Origin: Anaeramoeba ignava
Taxonomy: Eukaryota; Metamonada; Anaeramoebidae
Direction of reading: 5' to 3'
NCBI GenBank assembly: GCA_028826165.1
Contig: JAPDFW010000064.1
Coordinates: 310,001 to 374,000 of the forward strand
DNA length: 64,000 bases
Shown here: one piece after another, positions 22,601 to 32,678 of the stretch
Position numbering within the stretch: the stretch's first letter is position 1
How the letters are laid out: the number at the start of each line of letters is the position of its first letter
Program-made: the position numbers and the translations under genes
Notes under the pieces: generated by a model
Seen by the model: the letters and a program-made list of their open reading frames with translations, nothing else
What the model was told of the DNA's origin: nothing
Databases searched by the model: none

Positions 22601-25191
22601 CCATCTTTATCTAATCCATCTCTATCTTGATTTCTTCCAGACATTCCATCTCTTCCATATTTATCATTTCCATCTCTTCCAAATCCATCTTTATCTAATC
22701 CATCTCTTCCTTGATTTCTTCCAGACATTCCATCTCTTCCATATTTATCATTTCCATCTCTTCCAAATCCATCTTTATCTAATCCATCTCTTCCTTGATT
22801 TCTTCCAGACATTCCATCTTTTCCATATTTATCATTTCCATCTCTTCCAAATCCATCTTTATCTAATCCATCTCTTCCTTGATTTCTTCCAGACATTCCA
22901 TCTTTACCTCCTCTCATTCCATCTCTTCCAAATCCATCTTTATCTAATCCATCTCTTCCTTGATTTCTTCCAGACATTCCATCTCTTCCATATTTATCGT
23001 TTCCATCTCTTCCAAATCCATCTTTATCTAATCCATCTCTTCCTTGATTTCTTCCAGACATTCCATCTCTTCCATATTTATCATTTCCATCTCTTCCAAA
23101 TCCATCTTTATCTAATCCATCTCTTCCTTGATTTCTTCCAGACATTCCATCTCTACCTCCTCTCATTCCATCTCTTCCAAATCCATCTTTATCTAATCCA
23201 TCTCTTCCTTGGTTTCTTCCAGACATTCCATCTCTTCCATATAAATCAGTTGAAATAGGATCAATATATTTACCCATGATTGATTCTAAACGTTTTTGAA
23301 GATCTATATCATCAGCTTGTCCAAGAATTCTTGATTCCATTGTTCGAAGTTGATTTTCTAATTTTTCATTCTCTGTTCTTTCTTTTTCCAACTAAAAAAA
23401 ATTTTTTGTTTAAAAAAAAATTTTCAATTCTTTTAAAAAATTAATATTTAGTTACCTTTCCTTCAAGCTCTTCAAGAGTTTTATAAAGGTCTTCTTGTTC
23501 TGTATCTAATTTATTAAGTTGATCTTGGAATTTTTTCATTTGAAGTTCGAGTTCTTGTTCTCTTTTTTTTCGGGTTTCATCAAGTTCGATTGCAGGATTT
23601 GAAACAAACAATTGGGCTAAAAAGGCAGGCATTAAACGAGGATTTCCTTTTTCGATATCTTTTGCAGAAATGAATTTTCTTGCTCCCAACTAATAATTAA
23701 TAAAAAATTTAAAATTTTAAATAAAAATTTAAATTTAAATTTAAATTTAAAATTAAAATTACCTTGGCTGCTTGTTGGAGTGTTAATTCTGCTCTTCTAT
23801 ATAAATCTGGTTCTTGTAATGGACTTAAATCACAATTATTAGGATCAATCGAATGAAGTATATGCAGAAGACAGACAGAATCCTAAATATAAATATAATT
23901 ATAAATATATATTTAAATATAAATATAAATATAAATATATAATTTAAATATATATTTAAATATAATTATAAATATATATTTAAATTAATAATATTAATTT
24001 ACTTGAAGATCAGACGTGAAATTTTTAACTATACGATCGCATCCAATTTTCTTTAAATGATAATTCATCCAACTCATTAAAATCTTTTCAGGTGGAAGAT
24101 TAGCAAGGTTTGCTTCTCCATTTTTTTGACTTTTTGGTCCATATATTGGGTTTCCATCCTTATCATATCCAATAATTACTAATTCAGCATCACCAAACAA
24201 TAATGCCTGAAGTTGGTTTGCTTGCAAATTCATTTGGACTTGTTTCATTAAAGATGCTCTAACTACTTGCCAAACTAAACCAAGTGAAAGATGAACTTTT
24301 TTCTCGTAAATATCCTCAGGTCCGATATTTACAATTTTACATCCAATTTTCTTTGATGATTGAATAACAAGATTAATGTTATTTAAAACCTCGAATTTGT
24401 TAATGTTTCTTTTGGTTGTTAGTCTTTTCAAATCAATTTTATCTGGGAAGAATTTCTTGAGCAATTTACTAGAAATTTAAATAGAAATTTAAATTTAAAT
24501 ATTAATATTAATTCAATTTTTTTTATTATTTAGATACGCTAAAACAATTCCATCTGCAATTTCTGAAAACAAATCTTCTCCCTCTGTATCAATTGGAATA
24601 ATATGTGAAAGCGATTTATCTTCGGAAAGAGAGTTATTAATAAAATCAACCAAACCCTTCCTTTTCTTCATTACTGTATGTATGAGTACTTCCACTTTGT
24701 CCATATGTTTTGACTTTTTGTGCAAATTTTGCAAAAGGTGAATTAGGATCAGTTTTACCAGATTGCAAATAGTACATCATCTATTTCATATAAAAAGAAG
24801 AAAAACAAAATTAATTTAAATTAAAAAAAAAAATTTAAATTAAAAAATAAAAAAAGATTTGTTCTTACTTCAACAAATTCTGGAAATTCAACACTTTCGG
24901 ATTCATCAGTATCCACAGTTTTAATTAATTCACTAATTTGTTTTGCAGTTAAGTTCTCTCCAGCCTATTAATAATAAAATAATAATTTTAATAAAAATAA
25001 AAATAAAAATTTAAACAAAAATAAATTTAAACAAAAATTACATCAGTTAAAACTTTTTTGAATTCATCAACAGTAATAGAACCATCACCATCAAGATCAA
25101 ATCTTCTGAAATCTCTGTGTAATTCATTTAATTCAGAATCTTTAAAAAATTTAGCAGCATCTCGATTAATTAAATGTCTAAAACGAGACAT
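19661..25191 (-). CDS. Fimbrin-derived actin-binding protein: EF-hands, CH domains, RDG repeats, coiled coil, PH
   Basis: Nine exons (minus): 25191-25042, 24964-24869, 24780-24538, 24468-24003, 23882-23763, 23689-23456, 23391-21885, 21716-20440 and 19909-19661. Removing one surplus base in exon 3 gives 4341 nt (1446 aa). In order: two EF-hands (DLDGDGSITVDEF; DTDESESVEFPEF), a fimbrin headpiece linker (STHTYSNEEKEG) and the first actin-binding domain. CH1 includes HIIPIDTEGEDLF and IADGIVL. CH2 includes TTKRNINKFEVLNNINLVI, then DSVCLLHIL and ARKFISAKDIEKGNPRLMPA. Next come a short coiled coil, about 13 copies of a 28-aa Arg/Asp/Gly repeat, a long coiled coil (exon 8), and a PH domain (WSKKWMLYKNGQIFIY ... 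FTEWYKVLRAS). Canonical fimbrin has a second CH pair where this protein has coiled coil and PH. Inferred: a dimeric calcium-responsive actin-membrane linker. Confidence 0.88.
19910..20439 (-). repeat. Fimbrin-like gene intron 8, AAATATTTTTGATTTAAATT repeats
   Basis: The 530-bp intron interrupts the PH domain. It is filled with 25-45 bp units combining AAATATTTTTGATTT and (AAATT)n blocks. Other introns of the gene are 50-240 bp. Confidence 0.8.
22140..23250 (-). repeat. 84-bp coding minisatellite, about 13 copies
   Basis: Units encode GRDGMSGRNQGRDGLDKDGF followed by GRDGNDKY, or a 27-aa variant ending MRG. Near-identity at the nucleotide level implies recent expansion. The repeat is highly charged (Arg/Lys/Asp, Gly-rich) and likely disordered. 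Confidence 0.9.
24655..24657 (-). other. One-base insertion in fimbrin-like exon 3
   Basis: On the coding strand GAAGGGTTT shifts the frame between the headpiece motif EEKEG and LVDFINNSL. With GG instead of GGG both halves join into the canonical fimbrin sequence and the next donor falls in the required phase 2. Confidence 0.6.
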
Positions 25192-25253
25192 TTTAAAAAA
25201 AGTTAAAAGCAAAGAAGTAAAGAAGCTAAAAAAAAAATTAAAAAAAAAAGAAG

Positions 25254-25267
25254 AAAAAAATGAAAAT
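25254..25267 (-). promoter_or_regulatory. TCATTTTTTT element upstream of the fimbrin-like gene
   Basis: Single TTTTCATTTTTTTC on the coding strand about 65-75 bp before the ATG. Confidence 0.45.
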
Positions 25268-25355
25268 TTATTTTTTTTTTTAAAAATTTTTTTCTTTTTT
25301 TTTTCAACTTTTTCAATTTAATTTTCCTTTTTTTTTGCATGTTTTCCTTTCTAAT

Positions 25356-25865
25356 TTAATTTTCCCATTCTTTTTCATGTTTTACTCTTGTTGATAAATT
25401 TTTTTTAAAAATTAATTTTTTTCCATAAATTGATAAAATTTCTTGATCTTTTTTAGAAGTTTTCTTTTCTTTTGGATTATAAACTAATTTTATTTGAGGT
25501 TTTTTAATTTTTGGAATTTTTGTTTGTTCTTCTTTTTTTTGTGGAATTTCTTTTATTTTTTCTTCCACTTTTTCTTCTTTTTTTTCTTCTTCTTTTTCAA
25601 TTTTAATTGGAATTTGAATTTCTTCATCAATTTTTTCTGCTTCTCCAATTTCAATTTCTTCAATTGGATCTTCTTTTTCTTCTTTAATTTCTTCCAATTC
25701 AATTTCTTCTTGTTTACTTTTTTCTTTTTTCAATTTTTCAATATTTTCAATAGATTTTTGAGCAGGATTTTTTTCAATTTGTTCAATTGAATTTGAATTT
25801 GAATTTGATTTTGAATTTGGATTTGAATTTGGAATTTCTTTAGGTTTACAACAAGATTGTCCCAT
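25356..25865 (-). CDS. Predicted N-myristoylated/palmitoylated charged protein
   Basis: This is a 169-aa single-exon protein starting MGQSCCKPKE, a fit to dual N-acylation (Gly2 myristoylation, Cys5/Cys6 palmitoylation). It would anchor the protein to the plasma membrane. After a (NS)n stretch the body is almost entirely Glu/Lys/Ile with imperfect heptads (EEIELEEIKEEKED, KIEKEEEKKEEKVEE), probably a long charged helix. The C-terminus is basic with Tyr (KKLIFKKNLSTRVKHEKEWEN). I do not recognise a family. It is divergent from BUD23 across 284 bp. Confidence 0.6.
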   Translation of the reverse strand: MGQSCCKPKEIPNSNPNSKSNSNSNSIEQIEKNPAQKSIENIEKLKKEKSKQEEIELEEIKEEKEDPIEEIEIGEAEKIDEEIQIPIKIEKEEEKKEEKVEEKIKEIPQKKEEQTKIPKIKKPQIKLVYNPKEKKTSKKDQEILSIYGKKLIFKKNLSTRVKHEKEWEN

Positions 25866-26081
25866 TTTTTTTTTAGGAATTTAAAAAAAAAAAGTGAAAG
25901 GAAAATTTATCAACAAAAAAAATAAAATGATCTTTGATCTTTTATTTTTGATCTTCTTTTAAATTCCAAAAAAACAACAAAAATCAAAATCAAAAACAAA
26001 AACAAAATCAAAATCAAAATCAAAAACAAAAACAAAAACAAAATTAAAACAACTGAAATTTCCATTTTCAAAAAAAATAAA

Positions 26082-26108
26082 TTTTCATTTTTTTATTTTT
26101 CATTTTTA
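26082..26108 (+). promoter_or_regulatory. TCATTTTTTT elements upstream of BUD23
   Basis: Two copies (TTTTCATTTTTTT and TTTTTCATTTTT) 42-68 bp before the ATG. Confidence 0.5.
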
Positions 26109-26149
26109 TAATTAAATTCAAAATTATTCATAATTAATTATCATTTATA

Positions 26150-27642
26150 ATGTCAAGACCAGAAAGAATTGCACCACCTGAAATTTATTATAATGAAACG
26201 GAAGCCAAAAAATATACAACAAATTCAAGAATGATATTAATTCAAACAAAAATGGCAGAAAGAGCATTTGAATTATTAAATTTACCTTCAACAATTTCCA
26301 ATAGTAATAAATTACTTTCAAATGAAAGTGAAGATGAAAGTGAAGATGAAAGTGAAGATGAAAATGAAAGTGAAGATGAAATGAAAATGAAAATGAAAAT
26401 GAAAATGAAAATGAAAATGAAAATGAAAATGGAAATGATAATGAAAATGAAAATGTAAATGAAAATGAAAATGAAAATGAAAATGAAAATGGAAATGATA
26501 ATGAAGATGAAAATGAAAATGAAAATGAAAATGAAAATGAAAATGTAAATGCCAAAGAGAATGAAAATGCCAATGAAATTGAAATTGAATATGATAATCA
26601 AAATAGAGATATCAATGTCATGGATAATGATAATGATAATGATAATGACAATGAAAATGATAATGATAATGACATTGATACAGAATTATCCCGTTATTTA
26701 ATATTAGATATTGGAAGTGGATCAGGATTAAGTTCTCATGTTCTTTCAAAAAATAATCAAATTTGTGTTGGAGTTGATATTTCACCTGCAATGCTTTGTA
26801 AAAAATTGATTATTACACAAATTTTAATTTTGAAAAAAAAAATAATTTTTAATTTCTTGTTTGAAAAATTCAAAAGCAATTTCAAAAGAAAGAAATCTTT
26901 TGGGAGATTCTTTATTAGTTGATATTGGACAAGGTCTTCCTTTTAGAACAGGAATATTTGATGGAGCAATTAGGTATTTATAAAAAGAAATATTTTAATT
27001 TTAAATTGATTTTAAATTGATTTTAAATTGATTTTAATTTGATTTTAAATTGATTTTAAATTAATTTTAAATTGATTTTAAATTTGATTTTAATTTGATT
27101 TTAAATTGATTTTAATTTTAAATTGATTTTAAATTGATTTTAATAGCATTTCTGCAATTCAATGGCTTTGTTATGCACATCAATCAGATCATATTCCACA
27201 AAGAAGATTAAAAATATTTTTTGAATCTTTATATAAATGTTTAACAAAAGAAGCAAGAGTAGCATTACAATTTTATCCAGAAACACCAGGACAAATTGAA
27301 TTATTAACAAAATCCGCTTCAAGATGTGGATTTACAGGAGGAGTTGTAATCGATTATCCAAATTCTTCTCGTGCAAAAAAATTCTTTTTATGCCTTTTTT
27401 CTGGTGGAGTTTCAAGACCTTTACCAAAAGCTCTTGGAGAAAATGATGAAAATCAATCAGAAAAACAAATTAGATTCACAAAATCAAAACAAAGAAAAAT
27501 TCAAAAACAAAAAAGAAGAAAAAAACCTCCTGTCAAAAGTAGACAATGGGTTTTAATGAAAAAATCAAGAGCAAGAAAAGCTGGTCAAAAAGTAAGACCT
27601 GATACTAAATATACAGCTCGTAAAAGAAGAGATCGTTGGTAA
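26150..27642 (+). CDS. BUD23: BUD23 18S rRNA (guanine-N7) methyltransferase
   Basis: Exons: 26150-26797, 26877-26973 and 27147-27642; 1241 nt, and one added A near 26380 gives 1242 (413 aa). BUD23/WBSCR22, with TRM112, methylates the P-site guanine of 18S rRNA. The N-terminus [19 protein letters not shown] plus KKYTTNSR is the family's hallmark. SAM motif I is [15 protein letters not shown], followed by [36 protein letters not shown] and [12 protein letters not shown]. The C-terminal nuclear basic tail is [18 protein letters not shown] then [16 protein letters not shown], as in human and yeast. About 120 residues of Glu/Asn/Asp repeat are inserted between the N-terminal motif and the Rossmann fold; the family is usually near 280 aa. 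It converges on CSN6. Confidence 0.93.
26320..26680 (+). repeat. GAAAAT/GATAAT hexamer tract coding for Glu/Asn/Asp in BUD23
   Basis: (GAAAAT)n with AGTGAAGAT and GATAAT variants encodes an acidic E/N/D insertion. It contains the apparent one-base deletion at 26379-26381 (GATGAAATG where GATGAAAATG is expected). From there the N-E reading continues in the other frame through to [11 protein letters not shown]. Confidence 0.8.
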
Positions 27643-27865
27643 AAAATAAAATAAAATAAAATAAAATAAAATAAGATAAAAGAAAAGAAAAGAAAAGAAA
27701 ATGGAACTTTTTTTTGCTTTTTTTTTAATAACCCAAAAGTAAATTGCGTAAAGAAAAAAAAAATCAATCAATGAATGAATGAATGAACACTCAATTTTGG
27801 AGTTAAGAAATTTCTTATTAAAATTTGTTCGAATTGAATTTAAAAAATTTGGTTTAAATTTGAGG

Positions 27866-27896
<31 letters not shown>

Positions 27897-27990
27897 GAAA
27901 AGAAAAAAAAAGAAATTTTTTTGATTGAATTTAAAAAAGGTCATTTTAAATTGATTTTTCAGATTGTAATAAAAATGTGAAATATTAAGA
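27643..27990. repeat. Convergent spacer between BUD23 and CSN6
   Basis: Contains (AAAAT)n and (AAAAG)n runs, GGAACTTTTTTTTGC at 27703, an AATG tetranucleotide run at 27768-27787 and a further AAAAG run (27868-27910). I see no gene. Confidence 0.65.
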
Positions 27991-30973
27991 TCAATTCATC
28001 ATAAATTCTCTCATTGGATGAGAACGACCTCTTCTTTGAGTTTCAAAAGCAATTTCAACTTTATCAACAAGTTCATTAATTGCATTTGTTCCGTTTGTGA
28101 TATTAACAAGATAAGAGGCTAAAAGTGCATCATTGAATTCTTTTTGGAATTGATTTGTGAATTCTTGAGAATCAATTGCTGGAAGTTTGTTTATAACTGA
28201 ATAGCATTGTCGAGTAATTGCCAAATTTGGTTTGAGTTTTCCTGATGATACTGCTCCAAGATACTTGATAATAACTTGGAGTTTAGTATGAAGCATTTTA
28301 ACAGCTGAATGTGTAGTTTTTAAGTGAGCTCCCACTTTTATTTATTATTTTAATTTATAATTTAATTTTTAATTTATAATTTTAATTTTAATTTATAATT
28401 TTAATTTATAATTTTAATTTTGATTTTAATTTTAATTTTAATTTTAATTTTATTTATAATTTTAATATTAATTTTAATTAATTTTAATTTTAATTTTAAT
28501 TTTAATTTATAATTTTAATTTATAATTTTAATTTTAATTTTATTTATAATTTAATTTTAATTTTAATTTTAATTTTAATTTATAATTTTAATTTTAATTT
28601 TATTTATAATTTTATTTATAATTTTATTTATAATTTTATTAATAATTTTATTTATAATTTTAATATTAATTTTAATATTAATTTTAATATTAATTTTATT
28701 TATAATTTTATTTATAATTTAATTTATAATTTTATTTATAATTTTATTTATAATTTAATTTTAATTTTAATTTTAAATTTAATTTATAATTTTATTTATA
28801 ATTTTAATTTTAATTTTAATTTATAATTTAATTTTAATTTTAATATTAATTTTAATTATAATTTTATTTATATTTTTAATAATGAATTACATTGTGATTC
28901 TTTCTTTTCAGAAACACCAGCAAATTTTGCAACATGATCAATTGATAATCTTTCAGCTTCATTTGAAGCAATTTTAAATGGTGTTTTAACAAAAAAAATC
29001 TTAAAATAATATTTTAAGATTAAAACTAAATTAAGAAAAATAAAATTATTAAAAATAAATTACTTTTGGCGATCCATCAATAATCTTTAATTCTGATTCA
29101 AATATTGTAATAGGAAGTTCTTGAATATTTTCAGCAGGTTTTGGATCAAATAACAAATAAAATGGATTATCATTAAATTCAAGCAACTAGAAATTTATAA
29201 TTTAATTTATAATTTTATTTATAATTTAATTTATAATTTTATTTATAATTTTAATTTATAATTTAATTTATAATTTAATTTATAATTTTATTTATAATTT
29301 ATAATTTTATTTATATTAATTTTATAATTTAATTTATATTTTTATTTATAATTTAATTTATAATTTTATTTATAATTTAATTTATATTTTAATTTATAAT
29401 TTAATTTATAATTTAATTTATAATTTAATTTATAATTTAATTTATAATTTAATTTATTATTTAATTTATAGTTTAATTTATAATTTTATTTATAATTTTA
29501 TTTATAATTTAATTTATAATTTAATTTATAATTTTATTTATAATTTTATTTATAATTTTATTTATAATTTTATTTATAATTTAATTTATAATTTAATTTG
29601 TAATTTTATTTATAATTTTATTTATAATTTAATTTATAATTTTAATTTATAATTTTATTTATAATTTAATTTATTTATAATTTTATTTATAATTTTAATT
29701 TATAATTTTAATTTATATTTTTTATTTAATTTATAATTTTATTTATAATTTTATTTATAATTTAATTTATAATTTAATTTATAATTTAATTTATAATTTA
29801 ATTTATAATTTAATTTATAATTTAATTTATAATTTAATTTATAATTTTATTTATAATTTAATTTATAATTTAATTTATAATTTTAATTTATTTTATTTTT
29901 TAATTTTATTTTAATTTTATTTTTTATAATTTAATTTATAATTTTAATTTATAATTTAATTTATAATTTTATTTATAATTTAATTTATAATTTTATTTAT
30001 AATTTAATTTATAATTTTATTTATAATTTAATTTATAATTTTAATTTATAATTTTATTTATAATTTTATTATTTAATTTATAATTTAATTTATAATTTAA
30101 TTTATAGTTTTAATTTATAATTTAATTTATAATTTAATTTTATTTATAATTTAATTTATAATTTAATTTATAATTTAATTTATAATTTTATTTATAATTT
30201 TATTTATAATTTTATTTATAATTTTAATTTATAATTTTATTTATAATTTTATTTATAATTTTAATTTATAATTTTAATTTATAATTTAATTTATAATTTA
30301 ATTTATAATTTAATTTATAATTTTATTTATAATTTTATTTATAATTTAATTTATTATTTTATTTATAATTTAATTTATAATTTTATTTATAATTTAATTT
30401 ATAATTTTATTTATAATTTAATTTATAATTTTATAATTTTGTAATAAAGAAAGAAACAATACAGTTTGATGAACAACAATATCATTTTGTTCTATATCTT
30501 TTCCTGAAGAATACCAACCTAAAAATTCATATTCAGGAAAGACCTGAGAAACTATAAAAGAAGAAAAAGAGAAAAAAAATTAATTAAATAAATATAAATG
30601 AATAAATAAATATAAATAAAACAAACATTGTTCTCTTTTTTGCACAAAATAAGTTGTATCAATAACAAGTTGTTTCTCAACAATATCATAAACAAGCTCA
30701 AAAGAATTATGGATTTCAACCTAAAAATGATAATATAAATAAAAATAATAAATAATAAATAAAAATAATATAAATAATAAATAAATATAATATAAATATA
30801 ATATTTAATATAATATTTACTCGTCTTCCAACAAGTGTACCGAGAAGTGCTCCAACAACTCTTGGTTCTTTTTTTTCATTAAGTTTTGCTCGTGTATAAT
30901 GGTCAGTGATGTTAATTAAAACTAATGGATGCAACATCACTTCTAATGCACTGCTTGATTGTATTTGTGTCAT
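27991..30973 (-). CDS. CSN6: COP9 signalosome subunit 6 (CSN6)
   Basis: Exons (minus): 30973-30821, 30720-30627, 30551-30463, 29186-29064, 28999-28891 and 28334-27991; 912 nt, 303 aa, all phases consistent. CSN6 is the catalytically inactive MPN subunit that pairs with CSN5 in the deneddylase complex. Seen: HPLVLINITDHYTR, VVGALLGTLVGRRVEIHNSF, VQKREQFSQVFPEYEFLGWY, FFVKTPFKIASNEAERLSID, HVAKFAGVS, and a helical C-terminus (HSAVKMLHTKLQVIIKYL, MREFMMN). The JAMM zinc ligands (HxH...SxxD) are absent after GWYSSG, as expected for CSN6 and unlike CSN5 or RPN11. RPN8 and eIF3f are less likely because the ITDHYTR and GWYSSG blocks fit CSN6 best. Two introns are inflated. Confidence 0.92.
28335..28890 (-). 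repeat. CSN6 intron 5, expanded AT repeat
   Basis: The 556-bp intron (coding-strand GTAATT...AAAAG) is made of TTTTAATTTATAA and TTTATAATTTTA units. Confidence 0.82.
29187..30462 (-). repeat. CSN6 intron 3, expanded TTTATAATTTAA repeat
   Basis: The 1276-bp intron (GTATTG...TTCTAG on the coding strand) is almost pure (TTTATAATTTAA/TTTATAATTTTA)n. CSN6 introns 1, 2 and 4 are 100, 75 and 64 bp. Confidence 0.85.
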
Positions 30974-31280
30974 TTTTAAGAAAAATGAAAAGAGAAAAAT
31001 GAAAAAAAAAATTAAAAAAAAAATGAAAAAAAATGAAAAAAAAGATGGAACTCTTTTTTAATTAAAAATTCCATTCTAATTTAATATTAAAATTATTTAA
31101 ATGTCATTTTGATTTTTGATTTTGTTTTTGTTTTTGTTTTTGTTTTTGATTTTGTTTTTGATTTTGATTTTTGATTTTGATTTTTGATTTTTGATTTTGA
31201 TTTTGATTTTGTTTTTGTTTTTGTTTTTGATTTTGATTTTATTTTTTATTTTTTCATTCAAAAAAAATTCAAATTCAAAT
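30974..31280. repeat. CSN6 upstream region with TTTTTG/TTTTGA repeats
   Basis: The CSN6 promoter element (30980-31043) is followed by a (TTTTTGATTTTG)n array (31107-31245) behind the stop of the three-repeat PH-like gene. No further gene is seen. Confidence 0.65.
30980..31043 (-). promoter_or_regulatory. TCATTTTTTT element array upstream of CSN6
   Basis: Four TTTTCAT copies on the coding strand 8-70 bp before the ATG. Confidence 0.5.
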
Positions 31281-32468
31281 TCAAATTTTTTGATTCTTTT
31301 GATTCTTTTGATCCTTTGAAAATTCTTGAATAATTTCCTTAGCTTTGCTAATAAACTCAGTTTTATTAAAATCATTTTCAAATTTCAAAATAATTTTTTC
31401 TCTTGAACTACAACTCCAAAAACTTTTAGGTTTTTTTTGGAACGAAATTTTAGTAATTAAATTATCCAAAGCATAAGACTCGATAAAAACATTTTTTCTG
31501 AAGAGATCCGATAAAGTTTCTTGAGGAGTTGTTATTGAAAAAGTTGCCGGACCAAGATCAACTTTTCCGTTAATTTTTGGATTTAATTGACTATCAAGAA
31601 TTTTTATTTGATAAGTGGATATTTTTTTGTGAGACTGCGAATCGGAATCTGTCTTCATGTTCTTATCCAATAAGTCATGACGACTTGATTCTTGTTTTGT
31701 TTTTATTTCTTGGTGATTTTTTAGGGTCATATAATGATTACGAAAAATTCGCAGAAAATTTTGACACTTTTCCGGATTTGGAAATAAAATGAAATATGAG
31801 TCTTCGTTCTCTAGAACTATTTTTAAGAGCGATTGACGTCGCGGATGTGCAGAAATCTTAGTCTGAAGAATAGGAACGTTGATCCGCTTTTCCGTTATTA
31901 ACGTCAAATCATTTGTCCCTAAAATTACTTTGATTTGATTCATTTCTACTAGGTTTTTGTTCAGAAGTTTCACTGAAAAACTTGTCATAGGTATTTTAAG
32001 TGACCCAAACTCATTAAATTCTTCTATAAACTCGTTGCATTGTTCTGTTGTTTCAAATGAAATTGTTATCTTGTTAATGTCAAAACATCTGAAAATCCCT
32101 TTTTTTTGTTTTTGGAATTTTATTTTGGCTAGTTTGTCTTTTGTTTGATGTTGTTTGACTTTCACTTTTTCTGTCCATTTATTTGTGTAAATTTCATTAG
32201 GTGTTTTTAATTCTATTTTAGCTGAGTCAAGAAAAAGTGTCGCTTGTTGTTTTTGATTATTTTTTTTTTTGAGGATTGAGACATTGAAGAGTTTTTTGAA
32301 AGATTGGGGGTTATTTTCATTTTTATTTTCTAATTCATTTTTGTTTTCTAATTCATTTTCATTTTTTAATTCATTTTTTAATTCATTTTCATTTTTTAAT
32401 TCATTTTCGTTTTTTAATTCATTTTCATTTTTGTTTACATCATGTTTTTGTTCTTGTTTTTCACTCAT
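31281..32468 (-). CDS. Three-repeat PH-like domain protein
   Basis: This is a 395-aa single-exon protein. After an (ELKNEN)n low-complexity N-terminus come three domains of about 90 residues (about 70-160, 165-255 and 285-380). Each is rich in alternating hydrophobics and ends with a helix: CNEFIEEFNEF, CQNFLRIFRNHY and TEFISKAKEIIQEF. The order is strand-rich core with K-I-x-F, I-x-I and F-x-L patterns, then a Trp/Phe-poor C-terminal helix. That is what a PH-like fold would give, but I recognise no named PH subfamily. The same module arrangement occurs in the giant gene at 40523-44856. Function is not known; lipid or protein scaffolding is inferred. It ends with Lys/Asn/Gln repeats. Confidence 0.6.
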   Translation of the reverse strand: MSEKQEQKHDVNKNENELKNENELKNENELKNELKNENELENKNELENKNENNPQSFKKLFNVSILKKKNNQKQQATLFLDSAKIELKTPNEIYTNKWTEKVKVKQHQTKDKLAKIKFQKQKKGIFRCFDINKITISFETTEQCNEFIEEFNEFGSLKIPMTSFSVKLLNKNLVEMNQIKVILGTNDLTLITEKRINVPILQTKISAHPRRQSLLKIVLENEDSYFILFPNPEKCQNFLRIFRNHYMTLKNHQEIKTKQESSRHDLLDKNMKTDSDSQSHKKISTYQIKILDSQLNPKINGKVDLGPATFSITTPQETLSDLFRKNVFIESYALDNLITKISFQKKPKSFWSCSSREKIILKFENDFNKTEFISKAKEIIQEFSKDQKNQKNQKI

Positions 32469-32502
32469 TTTAAATTTAAAAAATTAAAAATTAAAAAAAA
32501 AG

Positions 32503-32520
32503 AAAAAAAATGAAAATGAT
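32503..32520 (-). promoter_or_regulatory. TCATTTTCATTTTTTTT element upstream of the three-repeat PH-like gene
   Basis: Two adjacent TCATTTT copies on the coding strand, 35-52 bp before the ATG. Confidence 0.45.
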
Positions 32521-32678
32521 TTTTAAAAAAAAATTTTTTATGATTTTTGATTTTTTTTTGTTAATTTTTTGATTATTAATTAATTTAAAATTGAAATTAA
32601 ATTTTATTAAGAAAAAAAAAGAAATTTTCCTTATTTTGAAATTAGAAAAAAAAAAAGAAAAAAAAGAAAAAAAAAATT

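Noticed and set aside
22140-23250. CRISPR-like array of regularly spaced repeats
   Set aside because: The 84-bp units are tandem and contiguous, keep one reading frame and lack unique spacers; it is a coding minisatellite.
24513-24734. Programmed +1 frameshifting in the fimbrin-like and other broken genes
   Set aside because: The breaks lie at varied homopolymers without a shared slippery-site or stop-codon context, so sequencing indels are simpler.
26145-26601. Minus-strand FSFSFS and IFIFIF open frames
   Set aside because: Antisense of the acidic hexamer tract in BUD23 exon 1.
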